From NCBI GenBank assembly GCA_027596195.1, contig JADGJG010000820.1, forward strand, positions 1-12,137: DNA of 12,137 bases, read 5' to 3'. Origin of the DNA: Podochytrium sp. JEL0797. Its lineage: Eukaryota > Chytridiomycota > Chytridiomycetes > Chytridiales > Chytriomycetaceae. Of this stretch, positions 1 to 7,265 are shown piece by piece. The position numbers and the translations under genes were made by a program. Within the stretch, counting starts at the first letter, position 1. Every line of letters starts with the position of its first letter. Under the pieces are notes generated by a model. The model searched no databases, was not told the DNA's origin, and saw only the letters and a program-made list of their open reading frames with translations.

Positions 1-68
1 CCCCCCCCCCTCCCCCCCCCTCCCCTTTCCCACATTCCACCCAAGACACACATACACACACGCACACG
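1..68. repeat. C-rich tract followed by CA-rich low-complexity DNA
   Basis: Bases 1-30 are almost pure C with a few T (two runs of about ten C separated by single T). Bases 44-68 are an imperfect CA dinucleotide tract ending in ACACGTGT. The strand asymmetry is extreme. It could be part of a promoter or a simple sequence repeat; it is cut by the window edge, so its full length is unknown. Confidence 0.85.
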
Positions 69-386
69 TGTCGTGGGCTGAGTGCGAGGGCGTTCCCTGC
101 ACGTGCGTGTTTCGGGTAGTATCAATACAAACTAGAAAGAGTAACAAACCTTCTGCGCGCGTGGCCACGAGATGTGCGAGACACTTTTTGATGAATTAAT
201 GAAAATGAATAAATAAAAGTTGAGATGTGTGAGGTGCATGGCGTGCGTTTTTTTGTGTTGGACAGCATGTGGTCGGTTGTTGTGCAAACGAGTGAAAGCG
301 AAAAAGTGGGAGTGAGGTTTGGTCGGAGGGTGACGAGGCGGGGCCAATTCTCGAAAGCGGACATCATTCGCAAAAATCACGCAAGA
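1..386. other. Upstream region with no supported gene
   Basis: Apart from the low-complexity start, I see no coding signal here. Overlapping AATAAA hexamers at 208-217 could be polyadenylation signals of a gene lying to the left, or chance in an AT-rich patch. In-frame ATGs at 225 and 267 would extend the gene that I start at 387, so part of this stretch may be its 5' UTR or N-terminus. Confidence 0.5.
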
Positions 387-1250
387 ATGGCACGCAAGCA
401 CAAACACCACAGCACCACCACCGCCGCGACAGAGACAGACACGGCACCTCCTACCACTGTGTCTTCAGTACTTGATGTTGTTGAGGCAGCATCCGTGGCG
501 GCGATTGCGTCGCTCGAAGCGCAGCTCTCTTCAGGAATCGACCACGTGGAAGCCGAGGCAATTGCAGCGATCCAGGCGTCTCTGCACGGCGAGGCTTCTA
601 GTGCACTAGAGGATCCTTGTCCTATCGACACTCCTAGTCTTATTCTAGACCCTTCGCACCTCGACTCTTCCCTCCCCGCCAAGCGCTGCGCCGACCAACA
701 CGAAACGAGCCAAAAGAAGCTTCACAAGGACAACTCAGCCTCCCTCAGTGGCCTCAACGGCCCCTTCCTGTTTGAACAAGACTCTTCGCTTCCGCGTGTG
801 GACTCGAAGCTTGGCCACGACGACTTGGCGGACCCGACCTTCCAAGCACCCCTGCAAGTCTTCCAGCCCGCCCCCTACTCGCCCGTCCCCTTCTCGCCCT
901 CCCTCGAGACCCTCAAAGAAGAGGACCAAACCCCTGACCTGTTGCTGCCGAATTCAATGAACATCACGACCCACGTGCTCCCATCAAAAGTCGCCGACTT
1001 GCTCTCGATCCACCTCAAACCTCTCGTTCACCGCGCCATTGACGAATCAGCCCTTCTCCAACTTAACCATGCCTTCTTGTGGAAAGTCTTTACAACCATG
1101 TGTTTTTTGACCTTCATGCCCATCGCGATTTGGCTGTTTTTTGTCTCGTTTCCTTTGTGGGTCGCTGCCTTAATGCTTTACGGGTATCCGAAAGTGAAAC
1201 AGGGCGTTGTCGTGTTGGGACAGGAAGTGCGGGCGTGTTTGGAAGTGTGA
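387..1250 (+). CDS. Unrecognised protein with duplicated Ala-rich helix and C-terminal membrane hairpin
   Basis: I do not recognise this family. The chosen ATG has A at -3 and G at +4 and gives 287 residues in one exon; in-frame ATGs at 225 and 267 would add up to 54 residues of less protein-like sequence. Residues 1-28 are His/Thr-rich. Residues 32-50 and 54-71 are an imperfect tandem repeat (VEAxxxAAIxxSL), predicted by eye to be amphipathic helix. Residues 75-215 are acidic and Pro/Ser-rich and look disordered. Residues about 232-267 hold two closely spaced hydrophobic segments (around MCFLTFMPIAIWLFF and VAALMLYGY) that could form a membrane hairpin, followed by a short basic and hydrophobic tail. 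There is no signal peptide, so a tail-anchored or ER/organelle hairpin protein is a reasonable inference. The next gene starts 200 bp downstream on the same strand. Confidence 0.6.
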   Translation: MARKHKHHSTTTAATETDTAPPTTVSSVLDVVEAASVAAIASLEAQLSSGIDHVEAEAIAAIQASLHGEASSALEDPCPIDTPSLILDPSHLDSSLPAKRCADQHETSQKKLHKDNSASLSGLNGPFLFEQDSSLPRVDSKLGHDDLADPTFQAPLQVFQPAPYSPVPFSPSLETLKEEDQTPDLLLPNSMNITTHVLPSKVADLLSIHLKPLVHRAIDESALLQLNHAFLWKVFTTMCFLTFMPIAIWLFFVSFPLWVAALMLYGYPKVKQGVVVLGQEVRACLEV

Positions 1251-1450
1251 TTTGGGTTTTTCCTCTTTCTTCTTTCTTTGTTTCATATCACACATTCGGT
1301 GGAAAAGAAGAACATTTTGCTCTTGAACAAAAAACGCGTTTGATTCTTCATGATAGGGGGGGTTTGTCAGGGGTTTGTTCGGAAAAAAAATCCGAATTGT
1401 CAATTGCGTTAATCTTTGCAAATCCTTGCAGCGCCCGCCCGCGAAAAATC

Positions 1451-3301
1451 ATGCTCCATCCCTTATTGATTCTACTCTACGCATCCAAAACAGTGCTGGG
1501 TCAAAGCGTTATTGCCTCTTTGCACTTGAACCCGTCCGATGGACCCGTGAAACTCGAGGCCCTCGCGCGAAACGCGGCATCCCTCCCCCTCACGAGACTC
1601 GTTTTATCCTTTGTGAGGCCAGACATGGTATACGTGCCGGGGTCCAACACGCTTCAATATTCTGACATTGGATATTCCACCACGGGGGATTTCGGTTTCG
1701 CAGCTGTCCAAAACGCAGTCCAAAGGCTGCGAATGGGAGGTGTTGAAGTATTCCTATCCATGGGTGGTCTCAACAACAACTGCTATCCGTACTTTTCAAT
1801 GGAGTATTCAATCGCGGGTGTGCCCTCGACTCCGCAGAGCTGGAAAATCCAACAATATGGAGGCGGCTCCATCAAAGGATGTTCTGAATCCAACATGTTT
1901 TGTCATGCGTGTGACATGGGGCTGTATAAATACAGCGATTTAAAAGATCTCTCAGTGTTTCCAGAACCCAACGCGACCGCGTCTTGGCAAATGGCCCAGG
2001 GGACCGTTGAGCGGTTATCCACTGGTGCGCCTGTGAAATGGAACCCTTTGATTATTGGAGGGTCACAATACGTGGATCCTGTCGACAACGTGACGATATC
2101 GAGAGTTCCTGGAAACGATTACTGGGTTTCCCAAGGACGCGACCCGTACGTTGATTTTGTGTACCTTGCAAGAGATCTTGGACTTGATGGCGTGGATGTG
2201 GATTATAACGAAGTTTGGCATGGTTTGTTTGTTCCCGCGAAATGGAATCAATTCTCCTTTGACCCTTTTTTTTGTTTTCCAGCGGACACTTTTCGAACCG
2301 GCTCAGGACCCTTCGCGATCGATCAAACCGTGTACAAATACGCTGCCATCTTGATTGACGTTTCCAATGCCATCCAGGCGCATTATCCCAAATGCAAATT
2401 GTCGGTGGCAGCGTCTCCTTTTGGTGCAGTAAGACGCGATTGGTGGGGAGGAAGCCTGCAAGGCTTGTGGCACTATACCAACGTGTGGTTCCCCGGCGTG
2501 TTTACGTTCATCACGCGGTCAAGCAACGCAGGCGGGATCAACGTGAAAACCTTTGACCTCTCATCCAACAACGCGGATTACCAATGTTCCTCCACCATCG
2601 CGTACGACTGCAACCTTGCCGCCCAAATCGAATTCTTCATCGGCACATTTGAATCCGCGAACCTGTTTGTGCGAATCGGATTCGAGGTGGGACAGCCCTC
2701 ATTTCCAGACCCATTTCATGACCCTCACCATCAGTTACCGCTTACCACTGCGGTGCTTCAGAAAACTCTGTCGGGAGATGCGACGGTGGTGTTGATGGGG
2801 TGCCACTTTTGGGAGCTGTATAAAGCAAAGAATGATTTGCCTACGGGTTCTATGATGCAGAAGGGGAATTTGGGTGTGAATGAGGCGTTGAGGGAAATTT
2901 GTCGAGCCGTTCTGCCGCGGTCTGAGCGGTGTTCTGGGACCGTTCCTGATTTTTCGGTACCGCCAGTAACGCCATTAATAACAGGGGAAGTCCATAGATC
3001 CCCGTCGCACATGATGAATTCATGGACAATGACTGCAGCAAATCAGTCGGGAATTTCAAACCACACGGTCGTGCAAGCCACCACCACCACCGCTTTCACG
3101 GCGGGAAATTCTACGCAGAGTTTCGTTCAACCTCCTCCTGGAGTTACGGCGCCCAGTCCTTCTCCGACAATCTCAATTAACGCGGGCGACGCGTGTCCGG
3201 CTTTTGGGGACATTTTGTGTGAAGAGGGGGTCAGTTATCAATGTCTGATTGGGAATGATGGGAGTTTTATTTGGGAGCGGTGGTTCGTTAATTCGTGTTA
3301 G
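1451..3301 (+). CDS. Secreted glycoside hydrolase family 18-type (chitinase-like) protein, 2 exons
   Basis: Exons 1451-2222 and 2283-3301 encode 596 residues. The ATG at 1451 begins a clear signal peptide (MLHPLLILLYASKTVLG) with cleavage likely after Gly17; the open frame continues upstream without plausible protein. GH18 landmarks are the strand-3 motif SMGG (residues 103-106, followed by LNNNCYPY) and the strand-4 motif DGVDVDY at 246-252. After splicing, the motif is followed by NEVWHADTF and TVYKYAA, which resemble the extended GH18 type I recall from chytrids. The position of the catalytic Glu is Asn253, with Glu254 next to it, so classical chitinase activity is doubtful. A Ser/Thr/Pro-rich linker (about 505-560) joins a C-terminal Cys module at 562-596 (Cys562, 570, 578, 596) that looks carbohydrate-binding. 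It is probably secreted, acting on or binding chitin or related beta-linked polymers. It could be an active hydrolase using Glu254, or a lectin-like pseudo-enzyme. A pyrimidine-poor CAG at 1432 could end a 5' UTR intron. Confidence 0.82.
   Translation: MLHPLLILLYASKTVLGQSVIASLHLNPSDGPVKLEALARNAASLPLTRLVLSFVRPDMVYVPGSNTLQYSDIGYSTTGDFGFAAVQNAVQRLRMGGVEVFLSMGGLNNNCYPYFSMEYSIAGVPSTPQSWKIQQYGGGSIKGCSESNMFCHACDMGLYKYSDLKDLSVFPEPNATASWQMAQGTVERLSTGAPVKWNPLIIGGSQYVDPVDNVTISRVPGNDYWVSQGRDPYVDFVYLARDLGLDGVDVDYNEVWHGLFVPAKWNQFSFDPFFCFPADTFRTGSGPFAIDQTVYKYAAILIDVSNAIQAHYPKCKLSVAASPFGAVRRDWWGGSLQGLWHYTNVWFPGVFTFITRSSNAGGINVKTFDLSSNNADYQCSSTIAYDCNLAAQIEFFIGTFESANLFVRIGFEVGQPSFPDPFHDPHHQLPLTTAVLQKTLSGDATVVLMGCHFWELYKAKNDLPTGSMMQKGNLGVNEALREICRAVLPRSERCSGTVPDFSVPPVTPLITGEVHRSPSHMMNSWTMTAANQSGISNHTVVQATTTTAFTAGNSTQSFVQPPPGVTAPSPSPTISINAGDACPAFGDILCEEGVSYQCLIGNDGSFIWERWFVNSC
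2223..2282 (+). other. Intron in the GH18 gene, 60 nt, in-frame and stop-free
   Basis: The donor is GTTTGT and the acceptor follows a strong pyrimidine run ending TTTTCCAG. Removal joins EVWH to ADTF, restoring the spacing I recall in related GH18 proteins, whereas retention inserts 20 residues (GLFVPAKW...) directly after the active-site motif. The length is a multiple of three and there is no stop, so the frame alone does not force splicing. Confidence 0.75.
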
Positions 3302-3309
3302 TTAAATCA

Positions 3310-3385
3310 TACTCATTTCCATTTAAAAAGTAAATGACTTCGTTTTACAATAGTCATTTCCCTTTAAAATTTAATGAAATTTTTT
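3310..3385. repeat. AT-rich inverted and direct repeats between GH18 and PCCB
   Basis: AAATGAC at 3332-3338 and GTCATTT at 3353-3359 are perfect inverted copies around a 14-nt loop. The string TCATTTCC followed by (A/C)TTTAAAA also occurs twice as a direct repeat (near 3313 and 3354). They lie just after the GH18 stop and about 120 bp before the PCCB start. They could be a 3'-end signal or a dyad binding site for the PCCB promoter; nothing here decides between these. Confidence 0.5.
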
Positions 3386-3476
3386 TTGGTCAAAGCCCCC
3401 GCCGTCGCGCGAATCAACGAGAGTCATAATACGGGAGTCACGATAGTTAATAGAAAAAACATCGAAAACCACAAGG

Positions 3477-5486
3477 ATGCTTCAGTTCGGCCTTCTCTCG
3501 CGGCGCGTTGCACTCGCGCATCCCTTCAAAGCACCGCGTTTCCTTCTCGGATCCCCCGGCGCTCTGCGCTTCGCGAAATCCCTCACGACTTCCCCATCGC
3601 AAGAAGGAGCGTGTCTCATTGAAAATCAACCCCTCGTTCGCAAGATCCGGTCCAAGCGTGCTGAGGCGTTGATTGGGGGTGGACAAAAGAGAATTGATTC
3701 TCAACATCAGAAGCAGAAATTGACGGCGCGTGAGCGGTTGCATTTGCTTGTTGATATTGGGACGTTCAGGTACGGTTTATAGATCTGCGCATTCTTTGAT
3801 TGACTTGCTAAAATCGGATGGGCAAAAACGTTTTTTCAATCAGGGAGTATGACCAGTTTGTCGAACACCAATGCTTTGACTTTGGAATGGAGAAGGAAAA
3901 AATCACGGGAGACGGAGTCGTTACGGGTCATGGGCAAATCAATGGTCGTCTCGTGTTTCTGTATTCTCAAGATTTCACCGTCTACGGAGGCTCCCTCTCC
4001 AAGACTCACGCTCAAAAGATTTGCAAAATCATGGACCAGGCCTTGCTCGTGGGCGCTCCCGTGATTGGACTCAACGATTCGGGAGGCGCGCGTATCCAGG
4101 AGGGATTGGATTCCCTTGGAGGGTATTGCGACATTTTTATGAAAAATGCGATGGCTTCTGGGGTCATTCCGCAGGTGAATTCGGATTGTTCTTTTGATTT
4201 TTGTGGAGATTTGCGATAGTTTTTAACCCTGTTGTTCCTTCACTCAGATTTCAATGATCATGGGACCCTGTGCGGGTGGTGCTGTCTATTCTCCGGCTTG
4301 CACGGACTTTACGTTTATGGTCCGCGATTCTTCGTATCTGTTTGTGACAGGTGAGGCTCCGTTCAAAAGTTTCGCACGCGCCCTTCATAGGCTCATCTCC
4401 AAAACAAAAAATCAGGTCCCGACGTTGTCAAGGCAGTCACCAACGAAGACGTGACGCAAGAAGAACTCGGTGGTGCCACAACTCATACAACCAAGTCTGG
4501 CGTTGCTCATTTGGCGTTTGATAATGAGATTGAAGCCATGGCTGGCTTGAGAGACTTTTTCGACTTTTTGCCACTCAGCAACCGCTCTGAAGTTCCCGTC
4601 AAACCCACTTCCGATCCATTGTATGTTGCTTTTCTCTTCTGCATTATTTTTTGAATATTCTTCTTCACAGCAAGCGTGCCGACCCTGTTTTGAACACCCT
4701 CATTCCGGCCGACTCGACACACGCGTACGACATCAAGGAGGTGATTACGCGTATCGTGGACGATGGAAACTTTTTCGAAATCATGCGTGAGTGCTCCCTT
4801 GCCTTTTCTTCCAGCAAATTGTTGCAGGCTTTTTTTGTATTGATACATTTTTCCTTTGCTTCACAGCCGACTACGCCAAAAACATTGTCATCGGTTTCGC
4901 CCGCATGGGCGGCCAAACCGTCTCCATCGTCGCGAACCAACCCATGTTCTCGTCCGGGGTCTTAGGAATCAAATCGTCCGTCAAAGCCGCGCGTTGGGTC
5001 CGTTTCTGCGACGCCTTCAACATCCCCATCATCACGTTCGTCGATGTGCCGGGATTCTTGCCGGGCAAAGCGCAGGAGCATGGAGGCATTATTCGACATG
5101 GAGCCAAATTGTTGTACGCGTATGCCGAGGCGACTGTTCCCAAGATTACGATCATCACACGCAAAGCATATGGTGGAGCCTACGACGTCATGTCTTCCAA
5201 GAATCTCCGCGGCGACATGAACTACTCCTGGCCCACGGGAGAAATCGCCGTCATGGGAGCCAAAGGAGCCGTCAAGATTATTTTCCGCAAGTCCGCCGAC
5301 AAACAGGCTGCCGAGGACGACTATGTGTCCAAGTTCGCGAACCCCCTCCCCGCGGCGCAGCGTGGATTCATTGACGATATCATCTTGCCGGCCAACACGA
5401 GAAATATCATTATTCAGGATTTGAGGGTGCTCAAGACAAAAAAGTTGGAAAATCCGTGGAGAAAGCATGGAAATATTCCATTGTAA
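3477..5486 (+). CDS. PCCB: Propionyl-CoA carboxylase beta subunit, mitochondrial, 6 exons
   Basis: This is the carboxyltransferase subunit that moves the carboxyl group from biotin to propionyl-CoA, giving methylmalonyl-CoA in the mitochondrial matrix; it works with a biotin-bearing alpha subunit not in this window. Exons are 3477-3769, 3844-4174, 4248-4350, 4416-4620, 4671-4786 and 4867-5486, with introns of 74, 73, 65, 50 and 80 nt. They join without frame loss to 555 residues (human protein 539). Residues 1-40 are Arg/Leu-rich with no acidic residue before the mature part, a typical mitochondrial presequence. Oxyanion-hole motifs are intact: GGARIQEG (178-185), [11 protein letters not shown] (from 215) and [10 protein letters not shown] (from 449). 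Asp456 in AYDVM should match the Asp that favours propionyl- over acetyl-CoA in Streptomyces PccB. The C-terminus WRKHGNIPL matches family members. A methylcrotonyl-CoA carboxylase is excluded by overall sequence match. Nothing is missing or broken. Confidence 0.96.
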
Positions 5487-5525
5487 AAGTGTTAATTTGT
5501 ATTTTTTTCCTGTTGTGTAACTTCA

Positions 5526-5531
5526 AATAAA
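5526..5531 (+). terminator. Polyadenylation signal AATAAA of PCCB
   Basis: A canonical AATAAA lies 40 bp after the PCCB stop codon on the same strand, in an AT-rich 3' UTR followed by a GT-rich stretch, as expected for cleavage and polyadenylation. Confidence 0.7.
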
Positions 5532-6078
5532 GTGGTGTTTTTCTTTCCCCGCTGGCTTGGTTTAAGTCGCGATAATGAAGGGGTCTGGCGTTTAAAAAAA
5601 TTGATAGGCGCCTGAGGGGGCACCATGTGAAGCAGGAACAAGAAGAATACTGTTGTTTATTTGAATGATAATGATCCTGGCAGTGTGCCAAACCTCCTCC
5701 CTTTTATACGCGTGTTCCTTCCGATTGATTCCGAGCGATTGAACTTAAACAGTGTGAGTTGTGATATGATTGCAAATGGTGCTGCGTCTCATGGGTGGAT
5801 TCCGAGGTTGATTTGATGTGATAGAGAATAGGTGGCAGCCTCGCGTGTTGTTGAGTCATTGGTGGCGCGGTGGTGAGTGATGGGGTTCTTACACCATGGA
5901 CTTAATCCGAAAGGGACATTTTCATGCCTCGGGGTCCTTCGGCATAGATTGACTTCAGCCATGCCACAGACGACGTATGTGCAAGGGAGTTGGTGATCCG
6001 CTCTCAACTTCATCCAGAAGCTCCACACTCCACCATCATTGGGTTCTTGAACCCTGTATTGGCCGGCGTGGACGCCAG
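5532..6078. other. Region without a resolved gene; possible exon at about 5959-6083
   Basis: No long frame is convincing. On the + strand a protein-like stretch runs 5960-6080 (including ARELVIRSQLHPEAPHSTII and GFLNPVLAGVDAR) and ends at TGA 6083. A good donor (GTGAGT at 5873) and a CAG acceptor ending at 5958 could place an 86-nt intron just before it. I do not recognise the sequence. On the - strand an AATAAA at 5656-5661 and an open frame 5789-6100 exist but look less protein-like. It may be part of the gene continuing at 6079, or a decayed gene. Confidence 0.3.
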
Positions 6079-6628
6079 GAAGTGACAACGCCGATGACAA
6101 CGACGACGGTGGCGCGTGGGATGTGGATGACCGTGACGTTTATGGTGACCCGTACCATCATTTGGAAGACGGGGATGAGGATGATTCTGGCGAAGAGGAA
6201 GACTTGGCGGAATTTGATGGAGTTCGTGGTCGTCGGAATGGTGTTGGCGTTGAAGAAAATGGAGGTGTGGGTGGTGTTGGAGGTATGGTTGGCGTGGGAG
6301 GAGGTGGTGGTAGTGCGGGAGTTGTTTGGGGTGTGGGCGGTGTTGGGGGAACCGTTGGTGCGGGAGGTGGCGGGGCGGGGATGCCGGATACAAGCTCCAT
6401 CATTTTCAAGTCACCACTTGCATTTTCAATTAAAATATCTTTGTATTCACTTGGACTTAATTAATTTGACGACGATTCTTCGGACCAATTTCGACCGGAA
6501 ACTTAACTCGTCCTGCGCCACCCCCTCTTCTTTTCTTGTCTCTCACATGCAGCCCAAAATCCTTGTTCGATGAACGAATCCAGTGTGGGTCTGATGGAGG
6601 TAGCGAGGTGGCTTCGTCAACGGGTTAG
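6079..6628 (+). CDS. Possible acidic, Gly-rich protein (3' part of an unresolved gene)
   Basis: A + strand frame open from a stop at 6048 to 6464 encodes an Asp/Glu-rich run (DNADDNDDGGAWDVDD, then EDGDEDDSGEEEDLAEFDG), then a Gly/Val-rich tract. It has no convincing ATG of its own. A candidate 3' splice site after CGCCAG (6078) would make it an internal or last exon. A strong 3' splice site lies downstream: CTTAAC branch-like sequence near 6502, a long pyrimidine run and ATGCAG ending at 6552. With donor GTATTC at 6443, exons 6079-6442 and 6553-6628 would give a tail beginning PKSLFDERIQCGSDGG. Without splicing the frame stops at 6464. The opposite strand of 6158-6403 reads as a Pro-rich frame, which is the main alternative. 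I cannot name a function. Confidence 0.3.
6261..6380 (+). repeat. G-rich imperfect repeat tract
   Basis: About 120 bp with many GG to GGGGG runs separated by one to four bases, built on imperfect GGTGTTGG, GGAGGTGG and GGCGTGGG units. The + strand has very few C. It encodes the Gly-rich run of the + frame or a Pro-rich run on the - strand. Several sets of four G-runs are close enough for G-quadruplexes. Confidence 0.7.
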
Positions 6629-6668
6629 GCCAGAGCTGTTGTTTTTGAAGATTCCCCTCCACCGATAG

Positions 6669-7240
6669 CCGTTCGAGAAAAAAGCTCCCCAATCAGATCC
6701 ATCACGTGGGCTTCTAATTTGGCGGATCACACAGCCGCAATCACATCGAATCGTCTTATCATTTTCATAATGGCTAGGCCACTTTCTTTCCATATTGAAA
6801 ATTTGACACTTTTTGGTAAATGAAGTTCAGAAAAGAAATTAACCATTTCAAGTAAGGATTTAGGGGGAAATGAAAGGGGGAAATGGATTGTCGACAGGCT
6901 CCTTCACCTACGATCCAAATTCGTTTCGCGTCAGCACAACTACTTACTCAGTCAAAAAATGGGGAAGAGGAAGGTGGGAGAGGGCAAGATCGTACCTTTT
7001 GCTTTGCTTGTTTTGACTCCGCCACTGTCTGATTCGCGACTTCAAACAGATGGCGCCAGTCGCGCGATCCAGTTGTTGAAGGGCAAGAAGGCGTGTGACC
7101 AAACTCGCTCCATATATGGACATATTGTGTGAGGGGTTCCTGTCAACTTGTTCAAGTGCCCGAGGGTGGGTGAATTCTGTAAAAACAATTAGTCTTATCC
7201 CAAGATTATATTAAAATATCGAGTCAGCGACTGGTTGTTC
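6669..7240. other. Intergenic stretch with only small open frames
   Basis: Holds a 13-bp tandem repeat (AGGGGGAAATG at 6862 and 6875), the small ORF at 6959-7132 described separately, and a short frame 6570-6668 (32 codons, MNESSVGLMEVARWLRQ...) just upstream that competes with the exon model ending at 6628. AATAAA for the - strand Spa2-like gene bounds it on the right. No RNA gene is seen. Confidence 0.4.
6959..7132 (+). CDS. Small hypothetical protein, 57 residues
   Basis: An ATG with A at -3 and G at +4 opens 58 codons beginning MGKRKVGEGKIVPFALLVL and ending RSIYGHIV. The N-terminus is basic, then there is one short hydrophobic run (FALLVL), then a mixed, fairly basic C-terminal half (AIQLLKGKKACDQTR). 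I know no match. No AATAAA follows closely. It is long enough for a chance frame at this base composition, so it is weakly supported; it could also be an exon of a larger gene. Confidence 0.2.
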   Translation: MGKRKVGEGKIVPFALLVLTPPLSDSRLQTDGASRAIQLLKGKKACDQTRSIYGHIV

Positions 7241-7246
7241 TTTATT
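7241..7246 (-). terminator. Polyadenylation signal AATAAA of the Spa2-like gene
   Basis: TTTATT on the + strand is AATAAA on the - strand, about 20 bp after the stop codon of the - strand gene. The position and orientation support the proposed 3' end of that gene. Confidence 0.65.
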
Positions 7247-7265
7247 GAGGCCTCAAAATTCCCTA

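Noticed and set aside
1079..1450. N-terminal extension of the GH18 frame upstream of 1451
   Set aside because: The frame is open but starts at a non-ATG codon, overlaps the previous gene, and would bury the clear signal peptide that begins at 1451.
6060..6090. Antizyme-like +1 programmed frameshift
   Set aside because: The AAG-TGA-C context invites the idea, but the downstream Asp- and Gly-rich sequence is nothing like the ornithine decarboxylase antizyme domain.
5789..6100. - strand frame of about 100 codons
   Set aside because: Its composition is not protein-like, it has no recognised motif, and it is antisense to a more plausible + strand segment, although an AATAAA lies downstream at 5656.
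6158..6403. Pro-rich protein on the - strand
   Set aside because: Good composition for a Pro-rich fungal protein, but no donor or acceptor extends it, and the opposite strand has an acidic run plus a strong 3' splice site. Kept as an alternative only.
6560..6580. tRNA T-loop-like GTTCGATGAAC
   Set aside because: No acceptor stem, D-loop or anticodon arm can be drawn around it.
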